A stretch of 64,000 nucleotides of DNA from G965233625 sp965233625. Its GTDB lineage: Bacteria > Planctomycetota > Planctomycetia > Pirellulales > Pirellulaceae. This document shows, piece by piece, positions 1 to 9,043 of the stretch (the stretch's first letter is position 1; the number at the start of each line of letters is the position of its first letter). The position numbers and the translations under genes are program-made. The notes beneath the pieces were generated by a model. It did not search any database and was not told the DNA's origin. It saw nothing but the letters and a program-made list of their open reading frames with translations. The stretch spans positions 558,001 through 622,000 of the forward strand of contig OZ247499.1 in the NCBI GenBank assembly GCA_965233625.1. Reading direction: 5' to 3'.

Positions 1-884
1 GCGGGCTATCGGGCGGCGTCGATTCGTCTGTGACTGCCGCTCTGCTTTACAAGGCGATTGGCGATCAGTTGTCTTGCATTCTCGTTGACAATGGCCTGCT
101 GCGTAAAGCGGAACAGAAATCTGTCATTGCCGAATTCACGAATCACTTCAAGGCGGACCTACGCGTCATCGACGGCGAAGAGCGTTTTCTCAACGCGCTG
201 AATGGTGTTTCAGATCCGCAGAAGAAACGCGTGATTATCGGCCACGAGTTTATCGAGTGTTTTAAAGAAGAAGCTGCGACGATTGAAAATGCTAAGTTCC
301 TGGCACAAGGCACTTTGTATCCGGACGTGATTGAGAGTGGCGCCGCCCCGGATGGCCCAGCGGCAACCATCAAGACCCATCACAACGTTGGCGGCCTGCC
401 GGAGAATCTTCAGTTCGATCTGATTGAGCCGCTTCGCGATCTGTTCAAAGACGAAGTCCGCCGTCTGGGCATGGAACTGGGACTGCCCGAAGACCTGGTA
501 TGGCGGCACCCGTTCCCCGGTCCTGGCCTTGCGGTGCGGTGTCTGGGCGAGATCAACGCGCAGCGGCTGAATGTGCTGCGGGAAGCTGACGCGATTGTTA
601 TTGAAGAAATCAAAACGGCGGGACTGTATCGCGACACCTCGCAAGCTTTCGCCGTGTTGCTGCCCGTGCAGAGTGTTGGCGTGATGGGCGATGCACGAAC
701 CTACGAAGACGCCGTCGCGGTGCGTTGTGTGAACACGGACGACTTTATGACGGCGGACTGGTCGCATCTGCCGTACGAACTGCTAGCGCGGATTTCGACC
801 CGGATTATTAACGAAGTGCGGGGCGTTAACCGCGTCTGCTACGACATCAGCAGTAAGCCGCCGGCGACTATCGAATGGGAATGA
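1..884 (+). CDS. guaA: GMP synthase (glutamine-hydrolysing), C-terminal part
   Basis: Makes GMP from XMP, ATP and glutamine in the cytoplasm; this part carries the ATP pyrophosphatase and dimerisation domains. The frame is open from the window edge (codons begin at base 3) and starts inside the PP-loop, LSGGVDSSV, so the N-terminal glutamine amidotransferase domain and true start lie upstream of the window. Visible family motifs are HPFPGPGLAVRCLG in the middle and the invariant C-terminus KPPATIEWE. The stop codon overlaps the ATG of the following uracil-DNA glycosylase gene (ATGA at 881-884), which suggests co-translation. The alternative GTG at base 30 is only an internal Val codon. Identification is secure; the gene is cut only by the window boundary. 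Confidence 0.97.
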   Translation, partial: GLSGGVDSSVTAALLYKAIGDQLSCILVDNGLLRKAEQKSVIAEFTNHFKADLRVIDGEERFLNALNGVSDPQKKRVIIGHEFIECFKEEAATIENAKFLAQGTLYPDVIESGAAPDGPAATIKTHHNVGGLPENLQFDLIEPLRDLFKDEVRRLGMELGLPEDLVWRHPFPGPGLAVRCLGEINAQRLNVLREADAIVIEEIKTAGLYRDTSQAFAVLLPVQSVGVMGDARTYEDAVAVRCVNTDDFMTADWSHLPYELLARISTRIINEVRGVNRVCYDISSKPPATIEWE

Positions 885-1576
885 GCAGCCAGCAGGCTTT
901 CGACTTACACAACGGGCAGATCGTAGGTTGCGAACGTTGCCCCAGGTTGCGGGAGCATTGCCGGAATATTGCGGTTAAGAAGCGGAAAGCCTTTCAGGAC
1001 TGGGATTATTGGGGATTGCCGGTCCCTGACTTTGGGGACGCCGATGCCCAACTGCTGATCGTCGGCCTCGCTCCCGCAGCGCACGGCGCCAACCGTACAG
1101 GGCGGATGTTCACCGGTGATCGCAGCGGCGACTGGCTGTACCGCGCGCTGCACAAAGCAGGCTTTGCCAACCACAGTGAAGCGGTTAGTCGCGATGATGG
1201 GCTGCAGCTTAAAAATTGCCGGATCACGGCAGTCAATCATTGTGCACCGCCGGACAACAAGCCTTTGCGTGAGGAGGTTCTCCACTGCCAGCCGTTCCTG
1301 CAGCGGGCGTTCGACTCGCCGCAGATCCGCGCGGTATTAGCGCTGGGCGGAATCGCGTGGAAGGCGACCGTTGATGAACTTATCCGCCGCGAGTGGTGGA
1401 CCACCCGGCGGCCCAAGTTTTCACACGGCTGCAACTTCGAGCTTGCCGGCGCACGAAAGCTGTGGGGCAGCTATCACCCAAGTCAGCAGAACACCTTCAC
1501 GGGCCGGCTGACCGAACCGATGTTCGATGCGGTATTCGCCGGAATCCGGCAGCAACTGGATGCAAACAAGCCGTAA
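881..1576 (+). CDS. Uracil-DNA glycosylase, family 5 (UDGb type)
   Basis: Removes uracil (and in this family often other deaminated bases) from DNA as the first step of base excision repair. The 231-residue product has the N-terminal CERC pair (residues 17 and 20), Cys121 in NHCAPP and Cys136, fitting the four-cysteine 4Fe-4S site of families 4 and 5. Motif A is the long GLAPAAHGANRTG-type stretch at about 62-80, in which Ala replaces the catalytic Asp/Glu of other families, as is typical of family 5. The C-terminal motif is HPSQQNT at 199-205. I prefer the ATG at 881, which gives a 4-base overlap with guaA; an in-frame ATG two codons upstream (875) is equally readable. Confidence 0.9.
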   Translation: MSSQQAFDLHNGQIVGCERCPRLREHCRNIAVKKRKAFQDWDYWGLPVPDFGDADAQLLIVGLAPAAHGANRTGRMFTGDRSGDWLYRALHKAGFANHSEAVSRDDGLQLKNCRITAVNHCAPPDNKPLREEVLHCQPFLQRAFDSPQIRAVLALGGIAWKATVDELIRREWWTTRRPKFSHGCNFELAGARKLWGSYHPSQQNTFTGRLTEPMFDAVFAGIRQQLDANKP

Positions 1577-1590
1577 CGCTATCTCGCCGC

Positions 1591-2313
1591 TTAGTGTTCG
1601 TGACTGTGGCCGTCTGCACGGTCGGGGTGTTGCTGATTAACGTGGACGTGCAGTCCGGGCCTGGCTTCTATGAGCTTACCGATGCCAGCGTCTGTCACCT
1701 GACTATCGTCAATGTAAAACGATTCCAGGCCGCTTGCTTCATGCAGCGCCGTTAGGCCGTCGTCCGTCACCGGCGCGCCGATCAGATGCAGGAACCGCAA
1801 AGAGGGGAACTTGCTGATTTCCTGGAGGCAGGCATCCGTTAGATGAGGGCTGCCAGTGCGAAGCAGTTCGAGGTTGCTTAGCGCCGAGAGTTGTCCGAAC
1901 GCCGCATCGTCGAAGGTTCCGCGGGGCACGTTCAGCACGCGTAAACGCTTACAAAGGGTTATCGCTTTTAGCTGTTCGCTGTCGACTTTGCTATGGATAA
2001 CCAGGTGCTGTAACGCGTCGCATCGACTGAGCTGTTCGATTTGCTCAACCGTCACGTTGGCCGATTCGATTTCGACTTTTTTCAGGCTATCCAGCGAAGC
2101 GAGCCGCGCGTAGACTTCGTTGCCGGGAGAACCCGGAAGCGTGATCGTTGTTGACTTTCCTGACTTGACCGCGGCGATCTGACTTTCAACGTCCAATGCC
2201 GGTTCACTTGGGCCACATCCTACCAGCACAGGGGTTGTGACCACGAAGAAACCGAACAGCAGCCAGGCAAAGCGCGCCGTGCTGTGTTGACAGAACACGG
2301 TCACACAATGCAT
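1591..2313 (-). CDS. Leucine-rich-repeat lipoprotein of unknown function
   Basis: A 240-residue protein with a hydrophobic N-terminus ending in a lipobox-like LVGC (Cys33), so it is probably lipid-anchored. The rest reads as degenerate leucine-rich repeats of the planctomycete type, for example LQHLVIHSKVDSEQLKAI, LRFLHLIGAPVTDDGLTAL and SFYIDDSQVTDAGIGKL. This repeat style usually forms a solenoid for protein binding. The C-terminus is His-rich (HVHVNQQHPD, HSHEH). The frame stays open to 2511, but the Met at 2313 directly precedes the signal sequence, whereas the longer form would place 66 non-hydrophobic residues before it and run into the divergent promoter region. No specific role can be assigned. 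Confidence 0.75.
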   Translation of the reverse strand: MHCVTVFCQHSTARFAWLLFGFFVVTTPVLVGCGPSEPALDVESQIAAVKSGKSTTITLPGSPGNEVYARLASLDSLKKVEIESANVTVEQIEQLSRCDALQHLVIHSKVDSEQLKAITLCKRLRVLNVPRGTFDDAAFGQLSALSNLELLRTGSPHLTDACLQEISKFPSLRFLHLIGAPVTDDGLTALHEASGLESFYIDDSQVTDAGIGKLIEARPGLHVHVNQQHPDRADGHSHEH

Positions 2314-2446
2314 AGGACCCGGCAAATAATATCTGTTATCTTTTAACAAGTTGTCCGCTGCCGGCGCATGTTCCGGATACACCGTTACAGAACGGCGGGA
2401 AACACCGTCAGCGCACACATCAACTTTCAATCCAGGAGCTATTGGC

Positions 2447-2905
2447 ATGTCTGATATACGATTTACGGGGGCGGCGGTTATCGCGGCAGCCATTGTTTTT
2501 ACGGGATTCACGGCGAACCAGGCTGAGGCAGGTTATCAGAGCTATTCGCAGTGGAGCTACTACCCTGCAAAAAGCTATTACTACAGCAAGTATTATTACA
2601 AGCCAACGCCGACCTATGTGGGACTGAAACACCAGTTCTGTATCTACTATCCATCGCAGCCACGCTATATCTACTTCTTCAATCCGTACCGCAAAGTCTA
2701 CTGGGGCCGGTACGATGTCGAACGGAAAGGCTACTCGCTGCTGGAAGAAAAAGATCAGAAAAACGATCTCAAAGACATTCCTGAATCCGCCTTCCCTCAG
2801 CCAGGAAAAATGCCTGGTGTGCCTGAAACCAAGGGCGAAGAACAGATGAGCGAGCCGGATATCTCGAAGCTGCCCGACCTGAAAGCAAAGCCCGACCTGC
2901 CATAG
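2447..2905 (+). CDS. Tyr-rich secreted protein, unknown function
   Basis: A 152-residue protein starting at an ATG preceded by CCAGGAGCT. It has a signal peptide with likely cleavage after AEA (residue 28). The mature N-terminal part is extremely rich in Tyr and Ser (YYPAKSYYYSKYYYKP and similar), followed by a compact segment FCIYYPSQPRYIYFFNP and an acidic/proline-rich tail. Planctomycete genomes often carry short Tyr-rich exported proteins of this kind; the function is not known to me. It lies divergently from the LRR lipoprotein with a 133-base shared upstream region. The composition suggests a surface or matrix protein, but this is inference. Confidence 0.75.
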   Translation: MSDIRFTGAAVIAAAIVFTGFTANQAEAGYQSYSQWSYYPAKSYYYSKYYYKPTPTYVGLKHQFCIYYPSQPRYIYFFNPYRKVYWGRYDVERKGYSLLEEKDQKNDLKDIPESAFPQPGKMPGVPETKGEEQMSEPDISKLPDLKAKPDLP

Positions 2906-2924
2906 CCGCGGCCCGCGCAGTTGG

Positions 2925-3785
2925 ATGTTTGAACGCATCATTTCTATCGACTGGTCCGGCGCCGGCGAGGAATCCCGCGGCGTAGATCTGCGGATCGCGC
3001 AGTGGGACGCCAGGACCGGCGCCACGGATATCGTGGACCGGCAACTTGGCAGCCGCACAGTGCGAAGCTGGTCACGGGCGGCCTGCCGGGATTGGCTCGA
3101 AGCGCAGTTACGGTCAGATGCACCCGCGTTGATCGCCTGCGACTTCGGCTTTGGCTACTGCTGGGGCGCTGATCAAGCGATCTTCGGCGTCAGCGGGTGG
3201 CACGCGATGATTCAGCGTATCGCCACACTCTACCGGCAGCATCGCACCGCCCGAGCGACGGCGCAGCACATCAACACGCTGCCGCAGTTTGAAGGGCACG
3301 GGCCGTTCCGGTTTAACGAATCGCGGAACGATTTCCGCTTCTACATGCAGCACGGGATCAGCTACTATCGCTTGTGCGAAATGCTGGCCCCGCAATCGAT
3401 TAGCCAGTGGTACCTGGGAGCGGGCGGCACGGTTGGCTTTCATAGCATTACCGGGATGGCCGCCTTGCACGACCTAGTGCTGAAACGTCAGCGTGGCGAT
3501 TTTGAATTTGAAGTCTGGCCGCAAGAGACACTGGCGCCGACGGGCGCGAAGCATGTGTTCGCCGAAGTCTATCCGTCACTGTGCCCCAGACTGGACGACT
3601 ATGGTCCCTGCCAGGACGACCATCAACGCGATGCATGGAAGGTTCTGCAGATGATTAAATCGGCACGCGACGAAGTGCGGCTTAGTCAGTTGTTTGACGT
3701 AGCGCCCCTGCGTTGCGGCAGGGTTGAGGGCGTGCCCTTTGAAAAACAATTGCAGTTCGAAGGCTTTATTCTGGGGCTACATTAG
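2925..3785 (+). CDS. Conserved hypothetical protein, possible RNase H-like (DUF429-type) fold
   Basis: A 286-residue soluble protein that I do not recognise with certainty. It opens with a short beta strand ending in an acidic residue (IISIDWSGA, Asp9), has a second strand with an acid near residue 73 (LIACDFGFGYCW), and ends with an acidic helix motif DDHQRDAW. This layout resembles the RNase H-like fold of DUF429 proteins, in which the acids would bind metal. No signal peptide or membrane segment is seen. It is 19 bases downstream of the Tyr-rich gene and its stop is 10 bases from the convergent fhcB stop. The fold assignment is inference from motif spacing only. Confidence 0.65.
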   Translation: MFERIISIDWSGAGEESRGVDLRIAQWDARTGATDIVDRQLGSRTVRSWSRAACRDWLEAQLRSDAPALIACDFGFGYCWGADQAIFGVSGWHAMIQRIATLYRQHRTARATAQHINTLPQFEGHGPFRFNESRNDFRFYMQHGISYYRLCEMLAPQSISQWYLGAGGTVGFHSITGMAALHDLVLKRQRGDFEFEVWPQETLAPTGAKHVFAEVYPSLCPRLDDYGPCQDDHQRDAWKVLQMIKSARDEVRLSQLFDVAPLRCGRVEGVPFEKQLQFEGFILGLH

Positions 3786-3795
3786 CCGGTGCCAA

Positions 3796-5190
3796 TTAAG
3801 TAGGCCGCAGTGACTGGCGGGGCGGGGCGGGGAACTCGGCGGCTTTAAGTTCTTTGACGCGTTTCTCAATGCCGGTCAGAATATCGAAGTCACTGGGGTG
3901 CGGCGATTCAAAGGCAGGGCGGAGCGGAATGGGCACATCGTCCATGCGATAGACCGTGCCCGGCACGTTGATGCCATACGTAGCCACGGTGAACGAGACG
4001 GCAGCATGCCGTGAAGTGGGAGTGTCTTTCGGATCAAGCGCGACGTAGGGAATGGATTTCAGGTGTTCCCGCGCAGGCTGGCTGAAGTTGGCCATCGGAT
4101 CGCTGGCGATAATCATTGCGGCATCCGCTTCGCCTCGCCCAAGAACGTCAGAGGCCGTGTATTCACCCGGATTGAAACGCGGATAGCCGCGGCCAAGATT
4201 CACACCGAACGGATAGCCGGTCCGCCACGAAACCACATTGTCGGCGCCGGTCACATTGCCGTGGCCACGGTTGGGTTTGCAGACAAAACGCGTGTGTTTG
4301 TTCATGTCGCGGGTCAGAGCCAGCAGGGCTTCGCTATTGGCGTGCTTGCCGCGCGTCATCGTAACGCCCATGCCGAAGAAGATCACGCCGAATCTGGCGG
4401 CCTTCATTTTGTCCATCAGATCCTGCCAGTAGGAAAGCTCCTGCCCCGTCTGCTCCAGCACCTCTGCAGCATCGAGCTGAACATCATTGGCAAGTGCACG
4501 TAGCGTCCATAACGCCTCGAAATCGCGGCGCGGTTTGATCTGCACAAAGATGTCGGCCACTTTGGCGGATTTGGTTTTGCGCACATCGACCACCACGCAC
4601 GTGCGATCTTTACGACCATTGGGCACGAACATTCCCTTGGGCATCAGGCTGTATTTGCTGAAGTGACGGGGGTGACTTTCCGCCGGGTTACTGCCCCAGA
4701 AGATGATCATGTCGCCACGGTTGCGCACTTCACCCAGCGAGCAGGTAACTTCGCCAACACCCTGAAACGCCATGCCGGAAGGGCCGTGACAGACGCTTGT
4801 GGTGGTGTCTACATTGCCGCCGATCCAGTCCGCAATCGCAACCGCCACACGCTGCGATTCGGTGGTGGTATCGCTGAGACCGTAGACGAGCGGATAGCGG
4901 GAACCGGCCAGAATCTGTGCGGCACGTTCGATGCCATCTTCAACAGACGCCGGCTGCCCTTCGATGTAGCAGGATGCCCGCTCATCGGTATGGTGATTCA
5001 AAAACCACGCGTTGCCCAGGACGCATGCGCGCTTCGCGCTGGTGATGTGATCGCCCTTGACCGTCAGGTCAATATCGTCACAGACGCAGCCGCAGAATGT
5101 GCATGTTGCGTCTTCGACAATTTTGAGTTCATCCCCGGCAGATGGCTCGTCCTGATGGTTGCCGGCTGCTTCGTCGCTGACAGTTGCCAC
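3796..5190 (-). CDS. fhcB: Formylmethanofuran dehydrogenase/formyltransferase-hydrolase complex subunit B
   Basis: Subunit B of the archaeal-type formylmethanofuran dehydrogenase, used in planctomycetes and methylotrophic bacteria for C1 oxidation through methanopterin and a methanofuran analogue. The 464-residue product shows the N-terminal cysteine motif CTFCGCVCDDI (Cys30, 33, 35, 37) plus Cys56 in RACVLG, which fits a 4Fe-4S site. Cys134 in SVCHGPSG sits where the archaeal enzyme has its metal-ligand Cys/Sec. The molybdopterin oxidoreductase-like body follows (GDMIIFWGSNPAESHPRH and others). Subunits A, C and D are not next to it. The DHPS-related methanopterin gene near 58.8 kb is the only other C1 gene recognised in the window. 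Confidence 0.9.
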   Translation of the reverse strand: MATVSDEAAGNHQDEPSAGDELKIVEDATCTFCGCVCDDIDLTVKGDHITSAKRACVLGNAWFLNHHTDERASCYIEGQPASVEDGIERAAQILAGSRYPLVYGLSDTTTESQRVAVAIADWIGGNVDTTTSVCHGPSGMAFQGVGEVTCSLGEVRNRGDMIIFWGSNPAESHPRHFSKYSLMPKGMFVPNGRKDRTCVVVDVRKTKSAKVADIFVQIKPRRDFEALWTLRALANDVQLDAAEVLEQTGQELSYWQDLMDKMKAARFGVIFFGMGVTMTRGKHANSEALLALTRDMNKHTRFVCKPNRGHGNVTGADNVVSWRTGYPFGVNLGRGYPRFNPGEYTASDVLGRGEADAAMIIASDPMANFSQPAREHLKSIPYVALDPKDTPTSRHAAVSFTVATYGINVPGTVYRMDDVPIPLRPAFESPHPSDFDILTGIEKRVKELKAAEFPAPPRQSLRPT

Positions 5191-5341
5191 GGTTTTCGTT
5201 CCTGAATTCTTGGCGGAAAACGCTACTGGTAGACTTCTATTTGTAATCGAAGCACTCGCAAGGTGTAAGTCGTGAAGCAGGGCTCGCCGCCGCTAGTTTT
5301 TTAAGGATTTATCAAAAACCGCCCAGTTTTTTGCAGCAAAT

Positions 5342-5956
5342 GTGTCGAACGACGCGTCGTACCAGTATATGAACCATGATCCCGGCGAATTGGAGAATCG
5401 TTGTCAGCAGGCGCTTTCTGATGCGCAGATTGTCCAAAGCGTGCTGGCGGGCGACACCGAGGCGTTTTCGCTGCTGGTGCAACGCCATTCAGCAAGCGTG
5501 CGCAACTTCGTTTACGGACGCGGGTTCCGGGGGCTGGAGGCGGACGAGGTGGCGCAGGAAACCTTTATCAAAGTTTTCGAGCAGCTACGTCGCCTACGCA
5601 GCGGCAAGCGTTTCAGTGGCTACCTGATGAAAACCGTCCGCAACTGCGTGATTGATAGAATACGCCGCAAACAGCGCGATCCATCAACGCCATTAACGGA
5701 CCACGCAGTGGACCACGACGCATTCGTCGAAAATGCTGCAATGACCCATGAACTACGCCAAGCAATTTCACACTTGCCCGAGTCCATGCAGGTTGTACTA
5801 GGCATGAAATACGGCAGCGGACACACCGCCCGCGAGATTGCAGAATTACTGGGAAGACCCGTCGGCGCCATCACCAGCACTTTATCGAGGGCCTACGCGC
5901 AACTGCGGAAAAACGCCGTGCTGCGCCGCGCCTGGGAAGAAGGGGATGCATCGTGA
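5342..5956 (+). CDS. RNA polymerase sigma factor, ECF-like sigma-70 family
   Basis: A short two-domain sigma factor. Region 2 is visible as DTEAFSLLVQRHSASVRNFVYG and EADEVAQETFIKVF; region 4 as LPESMQVVLGMKY and TAREIAELLGRPVGAITSTLSRAYAQLR, a helix-turn-helix for -35 recognition. The GTG at 5342 gives 204 residues; an ATG at 5369 would give 195 and is also plausible. Its stop overlaps the GTG start of the next gene by four bases (5953-5956), so the two are almost certainly co-translated. This coupling places the large downstream membrane protein in the position usually held by an anti-sigma factor. It is divergent from fhcB across 151 bases. Confidence 0.9.
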   Translation: MSNDASYQYMNHDPGELENRCQQALSDAQIVQSVLAGDTEAFSLLVQRHSASVRNFVYGRGFRGLEADEVAQETFIKVFEQLRRLRSGKRFSGYLMKTVRNCVIDRIRRKQRDPSTPLTDHAVDHDAFVENAAMTHELRQAISHLPESMQVVLGMKYGSGHTAREIAELLGRPVGAITSTLSRAYAQLRKNAVLRRAWEEGDAS

Positions 5957-8900
5957 AAAGTTCTCAAGACGCATTGGAACAATCTCTTACCGACGCCTAT
6001 CAGCAAGATGACGACCGCCAATTCACTGACAGGGTAATGTCGCAGATCCACGCAACACAGATTGAGGCAACGCCTCTCGCCCAGCGATGGATCACGTTGT
6101 CAATTCTGGCAGCTGCGGCATGCTTGGTTCTGGCTGCTGCGGGCGTATTTGGCTTCTACCAGAACTCGCTGTCCGTGAAAGAGGCGTCTACGGATCACGG
6201 CGGCCAGACCGTGCGAGGAAGCGAGACACCGGGCGAAGTGGTGATGTTGCAAGTCACAGCGAATGAACACGCGCAGCAGCGTCTGGCCAAATCGGACTAT
6301 CTGCCGAAGGACTTTGTTTTACTTCTGGGCCGTTTCAAAAACCCGCGTGGCAGCGGTGCAGCACGAACGGTTGAACTACAAATCGACCGCGTGCTAAAAG
6401 GAAATCTCGCCGGTGGTAAGATCGTAACTAGGGACGAGTTACCTGCCTTCTGCTGCCAGGGCCCAACGGTTGCTTCGGAAATTTATCCCGCGGGTCAGCC
6501 ATTGCTTTGCTGGTTGACTCGGGAGAAAGGCCGGTGGGTGCTTCAGGAACTGCAAAAGAGCACGCCGCGGTTCATGGCGGTGTTCAATGCGGTTACCGCC
6601 AAAGATCCAGCTAAAGAATTGCTGCCTCTGGTAACCCCGCATGGGTTTGATTTTGAAACGACAGAGATCGTCAAGCTATTCGGCGATCCAGCAAAGATTA
6701 CGCCTCTCATGAAGGACATCCTCAAGCAGACCCCTGCTTTATTGCGGCCGCTTCAAGGGGCGCCAGGGCCGGGCTACGACAAACGCTGGCAGAAACGGAT
6801 GAAGCTTGTCAGCCAGCGACTTTCGCCGTGCCTGGACATCCTGGCTCGATTCACGCAATACAAAGACGGCGCGGTGATCGATCTCATCCTGCCGTGCTAC
6901 CCACCCCTGCAGGACGAAGGTGGCGATAGCTTGCGTTTCGCGTTGAATTATCATCTGTCCAGCTTCTGCAGCACTGCGGCCTACAAGCCGGCGGAACTTG
7001 AATTAGACCCTGCTCAGATTAGGGGCATCCGGCATATTTTCGCCGCAGAAATTGCGAGCTTCGGAGAGAAGTGGTCACCCAGTGCTGCCACCGCGTGCAG
7101 CGGCGTCGTCTCCATTGCCGATCAGACGGTGGTGGATCTGCTGCTGAAAGAACAATCGCGGCGCCCAGTGGTGGCAAGTCATGCGACTATTACGAATACG
7201 CTGGGATATATCTATGCTTCGCCGCGGTCGGATGCCAGCGTTAAGGCGAGTCTGGCTGCCAGTTGGCTCAGCATCATCGACGGGCTGTCGGCCGAAGATA
7301 TTGGTGAACACCCATTGGCGGAATCGCATGCCGCGCAATTTGCCAAGGCCATCGCCGGTAATCTCGTGCGTGCGGATTTAACGCATGCCCAGCGTGAAAT
7401 GGTCCGTCACACTTACCACACGACAAAAACGCCGTGGGTTAAATCAGCGCTTGCCTGGCAAGTGGAGAAGCCAGCGCAGCCGGCGGAAGATGCTGATGGC
7501 GAAGCCATCGCGTACCAGTTCGGTGAAGCATTTGTGGCCCGGTATACGAAAGATGCGAGGCCGTCAGCCGACGTCACCAGGCAGGTCAGCCAGTGGGATG
7601 GCCCTCACATGTTGAAGGTGTCCCGTTCGCAACACGCGACGGCCATCGTGGCTTCTTTGAATTCAGCGGAGATTGTTGACCTTAGTCTTTCCTACACAAA
7701 ACTATCGCCTGAACTGCTCGCCGCAATTGGCCAGTTGACTAGCTTGCAGACGATTCTTTTCCACGGCTGCGACGTGCCTGATCCAGACGCGATTAAACAT
7801 CTAACTTCGCTCAAACAGCTCAAGCGGCTGACAATCAGCAGCACTACGATAAAAACCGCAGAGGCGGATGCCGCAGAACATCTTGCGAAGATCGCATCCT
7901 TGGAACAGCTGTACCTGGACCAGGTAGGACCGCTTGAAGACAGCAGCCTTGCATCACTCGTCGCGCTGAAAAAACTTGAATCGCTGCGGCTCACGTCCCA
8001 GCAGGTGACAAACGAAGGTTTGATGAAATTTCTTCTACTGAAGCAGTTGCAGAGCATTGTGCTGCCACAGATTCTGCTGGAACCCGATCTGATCGACGCC
8101 TTTCAGCAAGCGGGCGTCAGCGTGTTTCCACTGCCAAAAACGCGTTACACGCAAGTATGGGATACAGCAACAGGGAAACAGGTGCTGACCTCTATTCACA
8201 CAGGGCGACCCGTGTTTACCGCAGGGGGCAAACTGCTGGCGGTTGAAGAAGGGGCAGACGCCGTGGGACTGTATAGCACCGATACCGGCGCGAGGCAGCG
8301 TGAACTGAAGAAGCCGGCGCTCGCTGAATGGTCCATCAGCCCGACCGGACAGGCGTTCATCACGCGCAACGGTAAGCAGCTTACCATCCACCGCAATAAT
8401 CCGCCCGCAGTGCAAATTTCAGCCGCAGCCGCCAACGGGATGTTCGCCGTGTTTCCGCTGAGCGAGAAGATAGCGACGGCAGATGCGCGAGGCATCAATA
8501 TCTACAACACGCGCGATGGTAAGCTACTGCGTCAACTGACCGTCTCGCGCGGCGGTTTCTTCTCGCCAGGCCACATGCGGGTATCAATGGACGAAAAGTT
8601 ACTGGCTGCTGCCGGCAATGGCCATCCAGGCATTTGCGTGTGGCGGCTAAGCGATGGAAAGCTGGTGCACCGCGTGAATACAGGTAGCGTGCTGTTCGGG
8701 TTTGCCGGCAACCGGCTGCTGTACTGTGAGGCAGATAAGAAAACGCTGCGGTCTCTAGATATTGCCAGCGGTAAGAGCAGCCGGGTGCTTGATTTCCCGC
8801 CGCAAGGCAATCCGCTGTTTTACGCATTGCAGGAAGAACATTTCGCGTTCGCCGCGAGTGCCCGCCCGGTTATCGTGCATCTGCACGAGACCACAACCTG

Positions 8901-9021
8901 GAAGCTGAAGCGGAAGTTCCGCTTTGATAACGACGCGACCACCATCACGTCGCTGGATCTTTCGCCTGACGGAGAAAGGCTCGTCGTCGCCGGCAATGCA
9001 GATCATTTAGCCGGCGACTGA
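5953..9021 (+). CDS. Membrane-anchored LRR/beta-propeller protein, putative anti-sigma or sensor
   Basis: A 1022-residue protein starting with GTG that overlaps the sigma factor stop. Residues 1-46 are polar and would be cytoplasmic, 47-69 form a single membrane helix (ITLSILAAAACLVLAAAGVF), and the remainder would lie outside the cytoplasm. An unassigned region (about 90-550, Cys-containing, helical) is followed by leucine-rich repeats at about 560-720 (EIVDLSLSYTKLSPELLAAI, LEQLYLDQVGPLEDSSLASL). A WD40/YVTN-like beta-propeller follows to the end (VWDTATGKQVLTSI, GICVWRLSDGKLVHRV, DLSPDGERLVVAG). I infer that the short N-terminus could bind the sigma factor and the exterior could sense a ligand. 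No known anti-sigma motif was recognised. Confidence 0.8.
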   Translation: MKSSQDALEQSLTDAYQQDDDRQFTDRVMSQIHATQIEATPLAQRWITLSILAAAACLVLAAAGVFGFYQNSLSVKEASTDHGGQTVRGSETPGEVVMLQVTANEHAQQRLAKSDYLPKDFVLLLGRFKNPRGSGAARTVELQIDRVLKGNLAGGKIVTRDELPAFCCQGPTVASEIYPAGQPLLCWLTREKGRWVLQELQKSTPRFMAVFNAVTAKDPAKELLPLVTPHGFDFETTEIVKLFGDPAKITPLMKDILKQTPALLRPLQGAPGPGYDKRWQKRMKLVSQRLSPCLDILARFTQYKDGAVIDLILPCYPPLQDEGGDSLRFALNYHLSSFCSTAAYKPAELELDPAQIRGIRHIFAAEIASFGEKWSPSAATACSGVVSIADQTVVDLLLKEQSRRPVVASHATITNTLGYIYASPRSDASVKASLAASWLSIIDGLSAEDIGEHPLAESHAAQFAKAIAGNLVRADLTHAQREMVRHTYHTTKTPWVKSALAWQVEKPAQPAEDADGEAIAYQFGEAFVARYTKDARPSADVTRQVSQWDGPHMLKVSRSQHATAIVASLNSAEIVDLSLSYTKLSPELLAAIGQLTSLQTILFHGCDVPDPDAIKHLTSLKQLKRLTISSTTIKTAEADAAEHLAKIASLEQLYLDQVGPLEDSSLASLVALKKLESLRLTSQQVTNEGLMKFLLLKQLQSIVLPQILLEPDLIDAFQQAGVSVFPLPKTRYTQVWDTATGKQVLTSIHTGRPVFTAGGKLLAVEEGADAVGLYSTDTGARQRELKKPALAEWSISPTGQAFITRNGKQLTIHRNNPPAVQISAAAANGMFAVFPLSEKIATADARGINIYNTRDGKLLRQLTVSRGGFFSPGHMRVSMDEKLLAAAGNGHPGICVWRLSDGKLVHRVNTGSVLFGFAGNRLLYCEADKKTLRSLDIASGKSSRVLDFPPQGNPLFYALQEEHFAFAASARPVIVHLHETTTWKLKRKFRFDNDATTITSLDLSPDGERLVVAGNADHLAGD

Positions 9022-9043
9022 GTCTCTTCGAGCAACCGTCGAT

